From the NCBI GenBank assembly GCA_003224525.1, contig QHZB01000104.1, forward strand, positions 1-49,010: a DNA stretch of 49,010 nt. The letters run 5' to 3'. This DNA comes from Acidobacteriota bacterium (GTDB lineage Bacteria > Acidobacteriota > Terriglobia > Acidiferrales > UBA7541). The notes beneath the pieces are model-generated. The model searched no databases, was not told the origin of the DNA, and worked only from the letters and a program-made list of their open reading frames with translations. The position numbers and the translations under genes are program-made. Positions 36,590 to 46,227 of the stretch are shown here, in pieces. Positions within the stretch are counted from its first letter, which is position 1; every line of letters begins with the position of its first letter.

Positions 36590-39500
36590 TCAATAAATCA
36601 GCTTCAATCCAAACTGGATCACGCGCGGGTCATAGATGTAGGGCTGGTCGATGACACCGGACTTGCCGAAGTTTCCGCCGTCGCGTAAGTCATTGTCGGC
36701 GCCGAAGTAACGATGCCGATTGAATGGGTTGAAAATCTCAGTCCGAAATTCAATCGTGTATCTTTCCATGATCCTTGTCTTCTTCAAGATGCTCAAGTTT
36801 TCACTGTAGAAGGGTAACGAACGCGCGCTGCTGATCACTGGAGGAGCATTCCCGAAGAAGATATTCGGATTGGCGTAATAATTCTTGTACGGGGACAGAG
36901 TAACGTCTGAACCTGTTACAGCATCATTCCGGAACGTAGGCGGCGACGCGAACGCCGCTGGATTCAGAAGTTGGAAAATAGTGCCGCTAGGACTATTTCC
37001 CGTGAAAATCGGCTGACCCGTCAGATTGGGACGAATACTGCTATCGAATCCAACCAGATTAAGAAAGTTATCCGTGAACGCCGGATCTGAATTTAGGACA
37101 GTTGTAGGTAGCCCGGACTGATAGCGGTGGATGCCGCTGACTTGCCACCCGCCGACAATTTTGTCCACAACGCCCGGCCGTGAAAGCAGGCGACTGCCCT
37201 TGCCGAACGGCAGCTCATAGATGTAGCTGAACACCGCGACGTGCGCCGCGTTGTTCGGGGACACCGTGAGAAGCGATCGGATATCGTATGGATTTTGGAC
37301 AACATTCTGGATTGGCGAACGAGCCAGGAGATCTTCCGAGGCATCCGTGATCAGCTTGGAAAAAGTGTAAGAGAAGCCAAACTGGAACCCCTTGGAAAAG
37401 TGCCGGTCGATTTTGAGTTGCAGAGCGTTGTACAGACTGCGGCCTTGGCTCTCGAGTTGTTGATTGATGCGCCCGTACTGCGGGAACGGCCGCAAAGCCT
37501 GAGCCACCGTTCCGTCAAAACCCGGATACACCGCCGCCGTGCTAGCCGGCAACCGCGATCCCACACTGGAGGCATACGCTACTTGCGCGGGGTTGGCGAG
37601 TGCCGCGCTCAACGGTTCGGTCAAAAGAGGGTATCCTAGCTTCAGCGCATCCAATGGCAACGCATTCAGTCGTTTGAAGTTTGATCGCAGGCGCGTGCCA
37701 TGACTGCCTATGTAACCGATAGTCAATGCAAAATTTCCCGGAATCTCGCGCTGGTAATCGAGGCTGTATTGCAACGTACGCCCGAGCTTGAATCTCGGAT
37801 CGAAATAATCAACGTCGCTGCCAATGAACTGGCCATTGTGGTCGGGCACCGGGGCTGCGGGATAAGTGGACAAGAAGGCCACGGATTGTCGGCCATTTGG
37901 TGTTGTGAGCGCGTTAGGGGGATTACGAGTCGTGTCGTATCCTTCCAACCCTGAAACGATATCGCTGGACAAGAGAGGTGCGTAGTAAAGCCCAATACCG
38001 CCACGAACAACGCTCTTGTTGTTGAGCGAGTATGCGAGCCCGACGCGGGGCCCGACGTCACTGTAGTCAGGATTCACCAAGCCGCGGTTGCTGGCCTTCA
38101 AACCTCCCTGGCCGCTGGCACCAACGAGCGCTCCCTTATGAGTTCCCGCGACTAGAGGGTCGGGGTTGGGAACAGTCGGGTCAAATCCACGCATGTAGTA
38201 ATGGGCCTCGGTGCGCGGATAAGGAATCTCGTAACGAACGCCGACATTCAGCGTTAAGCGAGGCGTTACCTTGATGTCGTCGTTGGCGAAAAAGGACGGC
38301 GCGAAATAGCGCCACGCGGGCTTAACCGAGTGAATGTTCACGAAGGAAAACTCGGTTGCGCCGGTGACCAAGCTGGCGATCGGCCAGCCTCCACCTCCTG
38401 CGAAGTTGTTGGGACCTACATCGGATCCTGTCTGATCGCCGCGGAAATTGAACGTACCGGCGGGATCATTGACCTGGGTCACATTTAATTGTTGCCATTT
38501 CGCGTCGGCGCCAAATTTGAAGGTGTGGCGCCCCATGACCAAGGTGACCGCATCGGCAATCTGCACGGTATTATCGGGCAGGTGGTCGGAGAAAAATGTA
38601 CCCCCGATGTTTTGGTACGCTCGTGGGTCGGCGGACGTTACTTCGGAGCCATATCCCGGAAAGCCTGCACGCGGAAACCCCATGTTCTGAGTGGCATCTG
38701 CTGGCAGCCCGAGCTCCACCGAGGGAACATGATCAATCGCTGTATTCATGTTGGCCACATCGGCCCGGCTCCAACCCAAATTCAGGTGATTTACCAGGGT
38801 CGGGCTGATCGTGAAATCGTATTGCAGCCGTGCGTAGTGAGATTTGAAGATCTGGTGCCAGCGATCCTGGGCAATGTAGGGTAGTGGAAAGCGCGGAAAC
38901 CCACCTTTAATCGTGTCCTGAATACGATACGAGTAGCTCCCGGAAAGGCGCTGGCGATCCGAAATAACCTGGTCAACCTTCCCCACGTAGTTGTTCATAT
39001 CCGTGGGCACTGTGGTTGACGAATTGTAGTTGTGGAATACTCCTGTGCCGGTGGGCATCGGGAACTTGCTTAGGATTGCCATGCCCACGGGGTCGATCAC
39101 CGACTTGCCCGTGGTGGGATTCGTATAGGTGTCCAGATGGTTTCCCGAAATGGGGGTCGTACGAGAGGCCGGCGCGATTGTGGGATCGTAAATGGAAACG
39201 GGTCCCCCGAAAAAGCCGAGCAAGTAAGGGTCAGTCAGCAGTTCCGAGAAGTCTCCCGTATGCATTTTGGCGGTCGGGACCGTAAGAAGCACATTTTCGC
39301 CCTGTTTAAAACGATAACCCTCGTAATTGAAAAAGAAAAAAGTACGGTTGGTTCCTTTGTAGAGCTTGGGAATCCAGATCGGGCCGCCGACGTTAAAGCC
39401 GAAGTCATTTTCGCGATCCAGATTGCGCGGCAATTTGTTCGCATTGTTGACGTAGCTGTTGGCATTCAACGACGTATTGCGCAGCAAGTCATACGCTTCA

Positions 39501-40294
39501 CCGTGGTAACCATTGCCGCCCGACTTGAGAGTAAAGTTCACCACGCCGCCAGATGAACTCCCGAATTCTGCTGAGTAGCTGCTCGTGCTAACCGTAAACT
39601 CCTGGAAAGCATCCGGACCGGGCGCCACCTCAGAGAAAAATGTTCCGTTCTGCGCCCGTTGCGTGCCCGCCCCATCAATCAGAATGGAAGTGCCCAGGGC
39701 CTGGCCCCCGTTTACTCGAAAATTGGAGGCATCCGTCCCACGTCCGCCATTGCCCGGGGTACTGGCACCCGTTCCGGCAGTGACGCTGCTGTCGAGAAAA
39801 ATAAATGACAGCGGGGTGCGCCCGCCAAATTCGGCGCTCACTTGCAGGGGCAGTTCTCTAACCTGTTTTTCGGTGACGTTGGTCTGCTGGACCGCGCTTT
39901 CTGTCTGAAGGATTGGCGCGTCGCCGGAAACCGTCAGCTGGTCACTGGTGGCGCCCAACGTTAGACTAAAGTCCACGCGCCTTGTCACCTGCACGGGAAG
40001 CTGGATAGTCTGGGTGGTGGTCTTGAACCCGGGGGCTTCCACGGAAATCTTGTAGGGGGCCGCAGACAACTCAGGCAAGGTATAGCTGCCTTCGCTCGTT
40101 GTAGTGGTTTCGTGCGACGCTCCAGTGTTGGTATTGACCGCGGTCACTTTCGCATCTGCTACAGCAGCGCCGGACGGATCGGTCACCGTTCCGGTGATCG
40201 TGCCCCGGTCGCTCTGAGCAAAGCTTGTAAGCGCACCTGCACAAATCAGAGCCAGCAGGATCCACCCCATTCTGAAAAGTTGGCTTCTTTTCAT
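36590..40294 (-). CDS. TonB-dependent receptor with carboxypeptidase-regulatory-like N-terminus
   Basis: 1,234 residues, intact. Signal peptide ILLALICAGALTSFAQ, then the CarboxypepD_reg-like domain (GTITGTVTDPSGAAVADAKV, GSYTLPELSAAPYKISVEAP), plug region with FRVNGGQALGTSILIDGAG and SSYSAEFGSSSGGVVNFTLK, then the long barrel ending in the aromatic FGLKLIY. Internal YELPFGKGSRLL and EIFNPFNRHRYFG are typical of the acidobacterial Oar-like group. It would import large substrates across the outer membrane with TonB-ExbB-ExbD energy, or act like Oar proteins in surface contact. First gene of an operon with the TPR and ConA-like genes. The ribosome site GTGAGG is unusually close to the ATG. Confidence 0.92.
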   Translation of the reverse strand: MKRSQLFRMGWILLALICAGALTSFAQSDRGTITGTVTDPSGAAVADAKVTAVNTNTGASHETTTTSEGSYTLPELSAAPYKISVEAPGFKTTTQTIQLPVQVTRRVDFSLTLGATSDQLTVSGDAPILQTESAVQQTNVTEKQVRELPLQVSAEFGGRTPLSFIFLDSSVTAGTGASTPGNGGRGTDASNFRVNGGQALGTSILIDGAGTQRAQNGTFFSEVAPGPDAFQEFTVSTSSYSAEFGSSSGGVVNFTLKSGGNGYHGEAYDLLRNTSLNANSYVNNANKLPRNLDRENDFGFNVGGPIWIPKLYKGTNRTFFFFNYEGYRFKQGENVLLTVPTAKMHTGDFSELLTDPYLLGFFGGPVSIYDPTIAPASRTTPISGNHLDTYTNPTTGKSVIDPVGMAILSKFPMPTGTGVFHNYNSSTTVPTDMNNYVGKVDQVISDRQRLSGSYSYRIQDTIKGGFPRFPLPYIAQDRWHQIFKSHYARLQYDFTISPTLVNHLNLGWSRADVANMNTAIDHVPSVELGLPADATQNMGFPRAGFPGYGSEVTSADPRAYQNIGGTFFSDHLPDNTVQIADAVTLVMGRHTFKFGADAKWQQLNVTQVNDPAGTFNFRGDQTGSDVGPNNFAGGGGWPIASLVTGATEFSFVNIHSVKPAWRYFAPSFFANDDIKVTPRLTLNVGVRYEIPYPRTEAHYYMRGFDPTVPNPDPLVAGTHKGALVGASGQGGLKASNRGLVNPDYSDVGPRVGLAYSLNNKSVVRGGIGLYYAPLLSSDIVSGLEGYDTTRNPPNALTTPNGRQSVAFLSTYPAAPVPDHNGQFIGSDVDYFDPRFKLGRTLQYSLDYQREIPGNFALTIGYIGSHGTRLRSNFKRLNALPLDALKLGYPLLTEPLSAALANPAQVAYASSVGSRLPASTAAVYPGFDGTVAQALRPFPQYGRINQQLESQGRSLYNALQLKIDRHFSKGFQFGFSYTFSKLITDASEDLLARSPIQNVVQNPYDIRSLLTVSPNNAAHVAVFSYIYELPFGKGSRLLSRPGVVDKIVGGWQVSGIHRYQSGLPTTVLNSDPAFTDNFLNLVGFDSSIRPNLTGQPIFTGNSPSGTIFQLLNPAAFASPPTFRNDAVTGSDVTLSPYKNYYANPNIFFGNAPPVISSARSLPFYSENLSILKKTRIMERYTIEFRTEIFNPFNRHRYFGADNDLRDGGNFGKSGVIDQPYIYDPRVIQFGLKLIY

Positions 40295-40522
40295 TCCTCA
40301 CCCCGAGACCTCGCCCCCAGCACTCGCAATGGGAGGCAAAAGTTGACTGGCATGCTGCATTGCAACCGCCTGATAATCGTGGAGCCCGAAATGCAATCGA
40401 TTTCATTTTCCAAAAACTGTCGGAAAACGTACTCTTCGCAATCTAGCTTGTCAAACATTCTTGTGACAAAAGCTAGTTGTGAAGCGAACCGAAGCCCATT
40501 CGCACGTATGTTCCGGTTGTGC

Positions 40523-40707
40523 CTCGCCAAAACTAGGAGCGCCTGTGAAATGAATGACATACGAGGAGGTCGCATAACAAGACAGGTTCCTGGATCGAGT
40601 AACCTGGTCAAAGCCCTTAAAGCGGCGAACGGGGGGATCAATCACGTGCAGAGACTCGCATTTCACTCGAACGGAGCGTTCACAACCTTGCTATCAGACA
40701 TCCCCAA
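40523..40707. repeat. Dispersed repeat, second copy of the 17.8-18.1 kb block
   Basis: GCCTCGCCAAAACTAGGAGC through GAATGACATACGAGGAGGTC matches 17784-17850, and TTTCACTCGAACGGAGCG with CACAACCTTGCTATC matches 18026-18070. The palindromic arm present at 17831 is degraded here. The intervening lengths differ, so the two copies have diverged by indels. The adjacent 40295-40522 shows no gene. Confidence 0.7.
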
Positions 40708-40726
40708 AACAGTTTCGGTCCAGCTT

Positions 40727-40855
40727 CGGTCCAACTCAAGAGCGAGATAAATGGCGCGTTCCCCCGTAAGCGACACCAGAAGCAGCACTTAGAGTTTTGT
40801 ACTACCTTGCTACGAACCAGAAGGCCGCGAGTTCGAGTCTCTCCCGGGCGCGCCA
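40727..40855 (+). repeat. Repeat module C with tRNA-Arg(ACG) 3' half, copy 2
   Basis: The tRNA-derived part runs from CTACGAA (40810) to CCA (40855); one extra C lies between T-arm and acceptor strand, and the discriminator is G, so it is a degenerate copy. The upstream arm (GTCCAACTCAAGAGCGAGAT to TTGTACTACC) is shared almost exactly with 46548-46674 but not with a real tRNA 5' half. Some annotation pipelines report a false minus-strand protein here (GETRTRGLLVRS). Confidence 0.8.
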
Positions 40856-41013
40856 TAATAAAACAACGGTGATTTGAATAATACGGGGAAATAGGTGTGT
40901 CTGGCCGTGCCTTCATGCAACGTGGTCGGAAGTGATTCACGTTCAGAAGTTGGGCCGGACATCCCAGAATGCCAGCAGGGCGGGGAGGCATGGGCGAAAT
41001 AGCAATTCGCCAG
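40856..41013. repeat. Repeat module D, copy 2, with IS end
   Basis: Matches 21921-22082 over AATACGGGGAAATAGGTGTG and the GGGCGAAATAGCAATTCGCC end. CAATTCGCCAG at 41003-41013 is a solo IS left end followed by CCACAGGT, as in the IS copy at 27822. Confidence 0.75.
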
Positions 41014-41029
41014 CCACAGGTTTAGACGA

Positions 41030-41235
41030 GGGCAAGAATCGGCTGCCATCGCCAGCCGGAACCCGCCGACTGGGCCGAATGGACCGAGACTTGTTGGGGC
41101 AGTTGAAGGAGGCTCGCTGTAACGGCTTGGCTGAACTCAGCTTTTCGGATTGAACCCATGAAGTGTTCGGTACAAGTTCGATATACTTCGGTTTTGGGTG
41201 CAGGATTGGGTGCAGCTAATTGAGGGAAGAACGGC
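41030..41235. repeat. Repeat module B, copy 2
   Basis: Second copy of the roughly 200-bp module at 21619-21830. Here it follows modules C and D rather than preceding them, so module order is permuted between the two loci. Confidence 0.75.
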
Positions 41236-41393
41236 GTCAGCACCGCGAGCTGCGGAAGAACGATGGCCTGGTTCCGAGTGAGGGACTTTCGAGCCCGTGC
41301 TGCTCGCACTACCGCACCGGTGAAGTAGCTTGCCGGAAATGCGCAGAGAAGCATTCCAAGGAGAGTAGTGGCCACGAGTCTTGCGTATCGCAT
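41236..41393 (-). CDS. Possible truncated small exported protein
   Basis: On the minus strand an ATG at 41393 with GGAG 8 bases upstream starts MRYARLVATTLLGMLLCAFP, a signal-peptide-like sequence. After about 50 residues the frame runs into repeat module B, so the C-terminus is probably not native. I recognise no family. The neighbouring 41394-41801 has no other gene that I can support. Confidence 0.25.
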
Positions 41394-41801
41394 ATCGGGA
41401 ACTCCAGAACAGATTTGCGGAGCCTTATAATAGGCGCGCTCCCGCATCATTTGACTCTCGAAATGTAGCAACGAAGCAACCCAGTCCGCTTCTCACGATA
41501 TCCCCTTGTGAGAAATGCTTCGCTTCACGTAATTCTCTAGGCGGTCAGCGATAATCATGGATGTTCTCCTCGATTCGAAGGACCTAAATTCCCATCTAGG
41601 TTATGTACGGCAGAATTCCCTTGCACACCAGCGAGTAGAGGGGTCGGGTCCAAGTGAACGATAGCGAGCGACGTATGGGAATTGAGCAGAGAGCCTGGGC
41701 GTGCTGTCTCTGCGCTGGACTTCTGCGTTTTCGGTGGGCATCATACCCCGGAGCTAAGACAGCACTAAGTCCGTGCTCGGCGCGTGTAAGGAGGAAATTC
41801 C

Positions 41802-42572
41802 ATGATCTTCAAACTGGTTTTGGCTTCTGCGATTTCGCTGTTTCTGCTTTTGGGTACATCCCTTGCCCAGAATGAGGATGCGAACTGCCAAGGACTGCCG
41901 GATGGCGCCACGTTGCGCGCCAAGCTAATCGTTGCTCCTAACATTCCGGCTTCCGATCCCAGTGGAATTGGTGGCGATGTCGGCGGCCTGTTTGGAGGAA
42001 CCAGGATGTGGGTGGCAGTGGTGAATCGCGCAGGACATCTTTGTGGTTTTGTTACGTCGACCGCTGATCCCAGCCAAGTCTGGCCAGGCAGCCAGGCAAT
42101 TGCGAAGGCCAAGGCATACACCGCCAATGCTTTCAGCCTCGATAGCTTTGCGTTGTCGACGGCGAGGCTCTACACATTTACTCAGCCGGGCCATTCGCTA
42201 TGGAGTCTCGGCCAATCGAATCCGTTCAATCCGGTATTTCTGTCCGCTACCGGGGGCGGAACGGGAGGAAATGGCCAAATCACTGGCGGGTTGATCTTCT
42301 TCGGAGGCGGGGTGCCAATCTACGCAAACGGAGGCACCAAGATCGTTGGCGGTCTCGGCATCAGTGGCGACACTTCGTGCGCAGATCACGAGATTGCCAA
42401 GAGGGTGCGCCATCTGCTGGGTATGAACCCGTCGGGCGGTCCAAAGATTGATGATATTCAATATTCGGCAAGCGATGGACCAAGCGTGTTTACTCATCCG
42501 CAGTGCCTGAACGTAAAGAGGAACGGCGTTACCATCGGTACGGGAACCGAAGCGAACGCATCGGGTTATTAG
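41802..42572 (+). CDS. Secreted GlcG/HbpS-family (DUF336) protein
   Basis: 256 residues, AAGGAGG before the ATG. Signal peptide LVLASAISLFLLLGTSLA. The body shows the heme-binding-like GlcG/HbpS pattern: MWVAVVNRAGHLCGFVTS, QAIAKAKAYTANAFSLDSFA, GGLIFFGGGVPIY and KIVGGLGISGDTSCADHEIA. HbpS binds haem extracellularly in Streptomyces; other members accompany glycolate or alcohol oxidation genes. No partner gene is close, so its role is open. Two added cysteine pairs and a glycine-rich insertion (GGGTGGNG) distinguish it from the short 140-residue family members. Confidence 0.82.
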   Translation: MIFKLVLASAISLFLLLGTSLAQNEDANCQGLPDGATLRAKLIVAPNIPASDPSGIGGDVGGLFGGTRMWVAVVNRAGHLCGFVTSTADPSQVWPGSQAIAKAKAYTANAFSLDSFALSTARLYTFTQPGHSLWSLGQSNPFNPVFLSATGGGTGGNGQITGGLIFFGGGVPIYANGGTKIVGGLGISGDTSCADHEIAKRVRHLLGMNPSGGPKIDDIQYSASDGPSVFTHPQCLNVKRNGVTIGTGTEANASGY

Positions 42573-42802
42573 CGCGTTCATCGCTGAAGAACTGGAGGTC
42601 AGCTTCTATTCGGCAGGCACGAAACGCGGACAACGGACCTGCAGGTTGGGAAGGTTCGTTCTATCCAAGAGGCGTGCAGCCGCCGCTTCCGAAGGACCAT
42701 CGCTTTGCCGTCGAAATTCGCAACAAAACCTGACTTGATGCCCGTTTCGCGGACACGCTCCGAGAGCACAACGTTGCGCTCGCTCTGATAGATCAATCAT
42801 GG

Positions 42803-43063
42803 ATGCCGCGACCCAAGGTTTTCAGGAAGAAACGGGTAATGTCTGCCGCTGCGAGGGCGAAGATTTCGAAGGCAACAAAAGAGCGATGGGCAAATTTTAG
42901 GGCAGCGAAGGCGAAGAAACACAAGCGCTTCAGGGAAGATGAGTCAGCCCCTTTTTTGAGAAACATTTCACGCTGCCCGACAACCGTTGACCAGGCTTGT
43001 CGCAAGAGAAAAGGCTTTGGTCGATTCGCGTTGCCTATTGCAACGTCACGAGCACTTGAATGA
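42803..43063 (+). CDS. Small basic protein, possible nucleic-acid-binding
   Basis: 86 residues with a strongly basic start: SAAARAKISKATKERWANFR and AAKAKKHKRF, a pattern common in small acidobacterial proteins thought to bind nucleic acid. No good ribosome site. The last third (LRNISRCPTTVDQACRKRKG) looks unrelated and overlaps the antisense fragment at 43035, so the gene may be truncated. The gap 42573-42802 before it holds nothing recognisable. Confidence 0.3.
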   Translation: MPRPKVFRKKRVMSAAARAKISKATKERWANFRAAKAKKHKRFREDESAPFLRNISRCPTTVDQACRKRKGFGRFALPIATSRALE

Positions 43064-43231
43064 CGCCAGTGCCTTGCGGCAAAGGACCCAGCGCCTTCCC
43101 GACAACCGCGCCAAGCATTCGGTTCCTATCTCTTCCTTTCATCGCGTGACCGGGAGTGGAGGATGCAACCAGTAGATCGCCTGCTTGAATCGGACCGTTC
43201 TCCGCGCTGACTTTGCAAGGCACGATGCCTG
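43035..43231 (-). pseudogene. C-terminal remnant of a collagen/tail-fibre-type protein cut by an IS end
   Basis: On the minus strand IVPCKVSAENGPIQAGDLLV, ASSTPGHAMK and GKALGPLPQGTGVIQVLVTL match the conserved C-terminal domain of large acidobacterial surface proteins. The family resemblance begins exactly after the IS end CTGGCGAATTG (43235-43245), whose translation RINSPETG replaces the native upstream residues. So the IS end abuts and truncates the gene. Confidence 0.6.
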
Positions 43232-43234
43232 TCT

Positions 43235-43875
43235 CTGGCGAATTGATACGGTGGCAGTGAAACGATCGGATCCGCGAAACACGCTGCAACTAAGAACGCA
43301 AACTCCAGATGATTTCATGCGAGGTTTTTGCAGAAGTTGACCGGACACCACAGCGCGAGTCTTTGACAAATCAGGCGGCGGCTGGTGTTTGGTATAAGGA
43401 TCGACAGGGTGGTTGCCATCGAAACGAGCCGAGATTGGCTACTGGTCGTGACACGGTTGTATCCGGCGTTCGCCTCTAGTGAGGCATGCGTGCGATGGTT
43501 GTTGAAGTAGGTCCTGAAATCGAGCAGCTTGTTTTCGAGATCTGCCGTTGTCCAGAACAACGTGTGATCCAAGTACTCGCGTCGAAGGGTGCCGATGAGC
43601 CTTTCCACGAATGGATGGGACAGGGGAACGTAGGGGATGGACTTGATTCCTGTCACCTCCAGTATCCGCAGATTGGCTTGCCATTGGTGGAACCGATAAA
43701 GCGGATCGTTGTCGGAGCTGATGTACTTCGGCATCCAGAGTTGCCCTCGAATGGCGCGGTTGAACATCCTACAGAGTGCGACACCATTGAGCGTTCCCGC
43801 ATGGACGCCGAACCCAATAATCCGGCGCGTATATTGATCCATGACCTGCTGATGGGCTTTGAGCACCCTGTGCAT
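43235..43875 (-). mobile_element. Truncated IS, copy 2, with C-terminal half of the transposase
   Basis: CTGGCGAATTG at 43235-43245 is the right end. The minus-strand frame to 43315 encodes VMDQYTRRIIGFGVHAG, YISSDNDPLYRFHQWQANL (catalytic D), HPFVERLIGTLRREYLDHT (catalytic E) and FRTYFNNHRTHASLE, the second half of the same rve transposase as at 26810-27772. The N-terminal third, including HTH and first Asp, is replaced by unrelated sequence before about 43846. It keeps the segment deleted from copy 1. Confidence 0.8.
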
Positions 43876-43962
43876 ACCGAAAACAGAACTTGGCGAGAGA
43901 TTATCGTTCGTGCATCCACGATCAGGACCTCCATCTGTCGTAAAGGAGGCTGCCGCGTCCTC

Positions 43963-46155
43963 TTATTGCTCGTCCTCGTCAATGTCAACGATCTTCATGA
44001 GGAAAGCGTCGAACGGGCCACCTGAGTAAGCGGGTTGAAACGCATTGACTATCGGGAAGTCCTTCGACGACGTGCTTCCGGCAACCCAGACGCTGTTGCC
44101 TCTCCCAATCGTGATCCCATATCCGTAGTCATCGCCGCTCCCGCCCAGATAGGTCGCGAAGCGCAGCTTCTGTCCGCTTCGGTCGAGCATGGCAACGAAG
44201 GCATCGGCTGCGCCACCGCCATAAAAGGAATTCAGAGCGCTATACGTCGGTAAATCGGTCGAACTGGTGAAGCCGACTACGGAAGCTTCATCGCGCCCGT
44301 TCACGACAATGCGTAGAGGGACGTCGAACCCTGTGCCGCCCAGGTATGTCGAATAAATTAGTTCCGATGTCTGGGAATCGAGCTTGGCGATGAAGCCGTC
44401 GGTGAAGCCGCCTCGATTCTTCGATTGAAAAGGGCGAACAAGTGGGAAGTCCATCGAGTTCGTTGTGCCGGTCACGTACACTCTATCCCGATGATCTAAT
44501 GCAACACCAGTTGCGCCGTCAAAGCCGCTGCCGCCGAGGAAGGTCGAAAACACAACGTCGGTTCCCGTCGCGTTCAGCTTTGTCACGAATGCATCACTCG
44601 GACCCGAAAGCGAACTCTGGTAGGCATTACTCCGGGGGAAGTTGCTCGAGCTGGCCTGTCCGACGACATAGGCTTGACCTTGTTCGTCAACCGCAAGACC
44701 GGTTGCTGCGTCGTAGCCGGTTCCGCCAAGATACGTCGAATACACCATACTCTGCCCCGAGGCATCGAACTCAGTGACAAATGCATCTCCGATGCAGAAG
44801 CCTGTGTGGGCTCCGCCGTCACAATCCTTCTCGAACGCATTGGAGGTGATCGGGAAATCCGGCGAATTCGTCCCGCCCGCGACGTAAACATGATTGTCGT
44901 GGTCTATAGCCAGCGCAGCAACTTGGTCGAATCCCCGGCCTCCCAAATAAGTAGAGAAAACCAACTCCGAACCTGACGGGCTCAGCTTGGTCACAAATCC
45001 GTCTGCCCCTCCTCCGGGAAAGGGCTGCGATGCGTTTTTGACTGGAAAGTCCGTCGACAAGGTTATACCTGCAATATAGGCACTGCCCAACTCATCTATC
45101 TGGATACCAACTGCGTGATCATACAGACTGCCGCCGAGATAGGTGGAATAGATGAGCCTTGTCCCTGTCGGGTCGAATTTGGACACAAAGGCGTCGTAAT
45201 TGCCTCCGACATGGTTCTGAACCGCCTCTTTGTTTGGAAAGTCCAGCGATGACGTCTCACCCGCAACGTAGAGGTTACCTTCGTTGTCGAAGCCAATGCC
45301 GAAGATGCCCTCGTCGTCCGAACCTCCCAGATAGGTGGAGTAGGCAAGCGCTGGATCGACGATTAACGGCAACCGGCAATCGTAGTTTCCCACCTTGATG
45401 CCAAACTGGCCGCCGCCAAGCGGCAAAAAGCGTGCCGGCACCCTGTGCTTTTGAGCATGAACAATCTGGTATGCGATGGGTCTACGCAATGCAAACCGGG
45501 CCTCCCCAACTCGCATGGTGATGTTTCCGCTCCGTTCGATTTCGGTCCGGTGCGCGCCTTCAAGAGAGAATCTTATCGATTGCGGATCTCCGCCTGGTCT
45601 GATTACGAAGTCGTACTCTAGTTGTGCCTCATTGCCGTAGTACACGACGTCTACGTTCTTGTACACTGATCTGTAATGCACTCTCCCAAAGAGCGGAACA
45701 TGGGTACGCCATCGTCTAGGATCGCTGCCAAGGAAGTAATTTGCTTCCGCGAGCAGCGGTTCCTCGGCCAAAGGCACGGCTGTACGATCCGACTGCTGCA
45801 GACGCAAGGACACGAACTCGGTGTCTGCCACGCCCTTTGCGACCAAAGCCTGTTTCGGGACTGAGTGTAGGCCCGCCCCCGGGAATACGATGGTCGCCTC
45901 GTGAGCTTCGAGGAAGACCGTGTAGTGTGGCGCGCGGGAGATGAACTGAACTTCGCGAGCGCTCTGACCTTTGTTACTCTCAAACGCGAGTTGCAGGTTC
46001 TGAATCGAGGTGAGAGGATTCGGAGCAGAGTGATGAGACGCGTGCAAATCGATCGCGACAGGGGCTCTCGCAGTTAGATCCGCAAGAATGGCGGGCAGCA
46101 CGAGGAACGTTAATGAGGCAAACTGCGCGGTTCTATTTCCAGGAAAAATGTTCAT
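43963..46155 (-). CDS. SBBP-repeat beta-propeller protein
   Basis: 730 residues. N-terminal signal-like segment (FASLTFLVLPAILADLTARA), then the conserved N-terminal domain of this group (FESNKGQSAREVQFISRAP, EANYFLGSDPRRWRTHVPLF, NVDVVYYGNEAQLEYDFVI), and seven SBBP units each opening with YSTYLGGS-like sequence and containing AYIAGxTxSxDFP. The units form a secreted propeller of unknown ligand, very common in Acidobacteriota and related soil bacteria. It ends at GPFDAFLMKIVDIDEDEQ without the usual long C-terminal Ig tail, so it is on the short side, possibly cut during the rearrangement beside it. Confidence 0.87.
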   Translation of the reverse strand: MNIFPGNRTAQFASLTFLVLPAILADLTARAPVAIDLHASHHSAPNPLTSIQNLQLAFESNKGQSAREVQFISRAPHYTVFLEAHEATIVFPGAGLHSVPKQALVAKGVADTEFVSLRLQQSDRTAVPLAEEPLLAEANYFLGSDPRRWRTHVPLFGRVHYRSVYKNVDVVYYGNEAQLEYDFVIRPGGDPQSIRFSLEGAHRTEIERSGNITMRVGEARFALRRPIAYQIVHAQKHRVPARFLPLGGGQFGIKVGNYDCRLPLIVDPALAYSTYLGGSDDEGIFGIGFDNEGNLYVAGETSSLDFPNKEAVQNHVGGNYDAFVSKFDPTGTRLIYSTYLGGSLYDHAVGIQIDELGSAYIAGITLSTDFPVKNASQPFPGGGADGFVTKLSPSGSELVFSTYLGGRGFDQVAALAIDHDNHVYVAGGTNSPDFPITSNAFEKDCDGGAHTGFCIGDAFVTEFDASGQSMVYSTYLGGTGYDAATGLAVDEQGQAYVVGQASSSNFPRSNAYQSSLSGPSDAFVTKLNATGTDVVFSTFLGGSGFDGATGVALDHRDRVYVTGTTNSMDFPLVRPFQSKNRGGFTDGFIAKLDSQTSELIYSTYLGGTGFDVPLRIVVNGRDEASVVGFTSSTDLPTYSALNSFYGGGAADAFVAMLDRSGQKLRFATYLGGSGDDYGYGITIGRGNSVWVAGSTSSKDFPIVNAFQPAYSGGPFDAFLMKIVDIDEDEQ

Positions 46156-46227
46156 GGGTCACCCCGGCTACCCTACTCAAAGGTTAGACCGCAAGAGCCT
46201 ACTGCACAAATGATTCAAGGACAATCT

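Noticed and set aside
40680-40991. Minus-strand frames containing GETRTRGLLVRS (and the similar one at 21740-22090)
   Set aside because: They are antisense to tRNA-derived sequence; this peptide is a well-known false annotation caused by translating tRNA genes backwards.
43035-43289. Complete small minus-strand gene of 84 codons
   Set aside because: Its first residues are the translated IS end, so it is a truncated tail rather than a gene with its own start.
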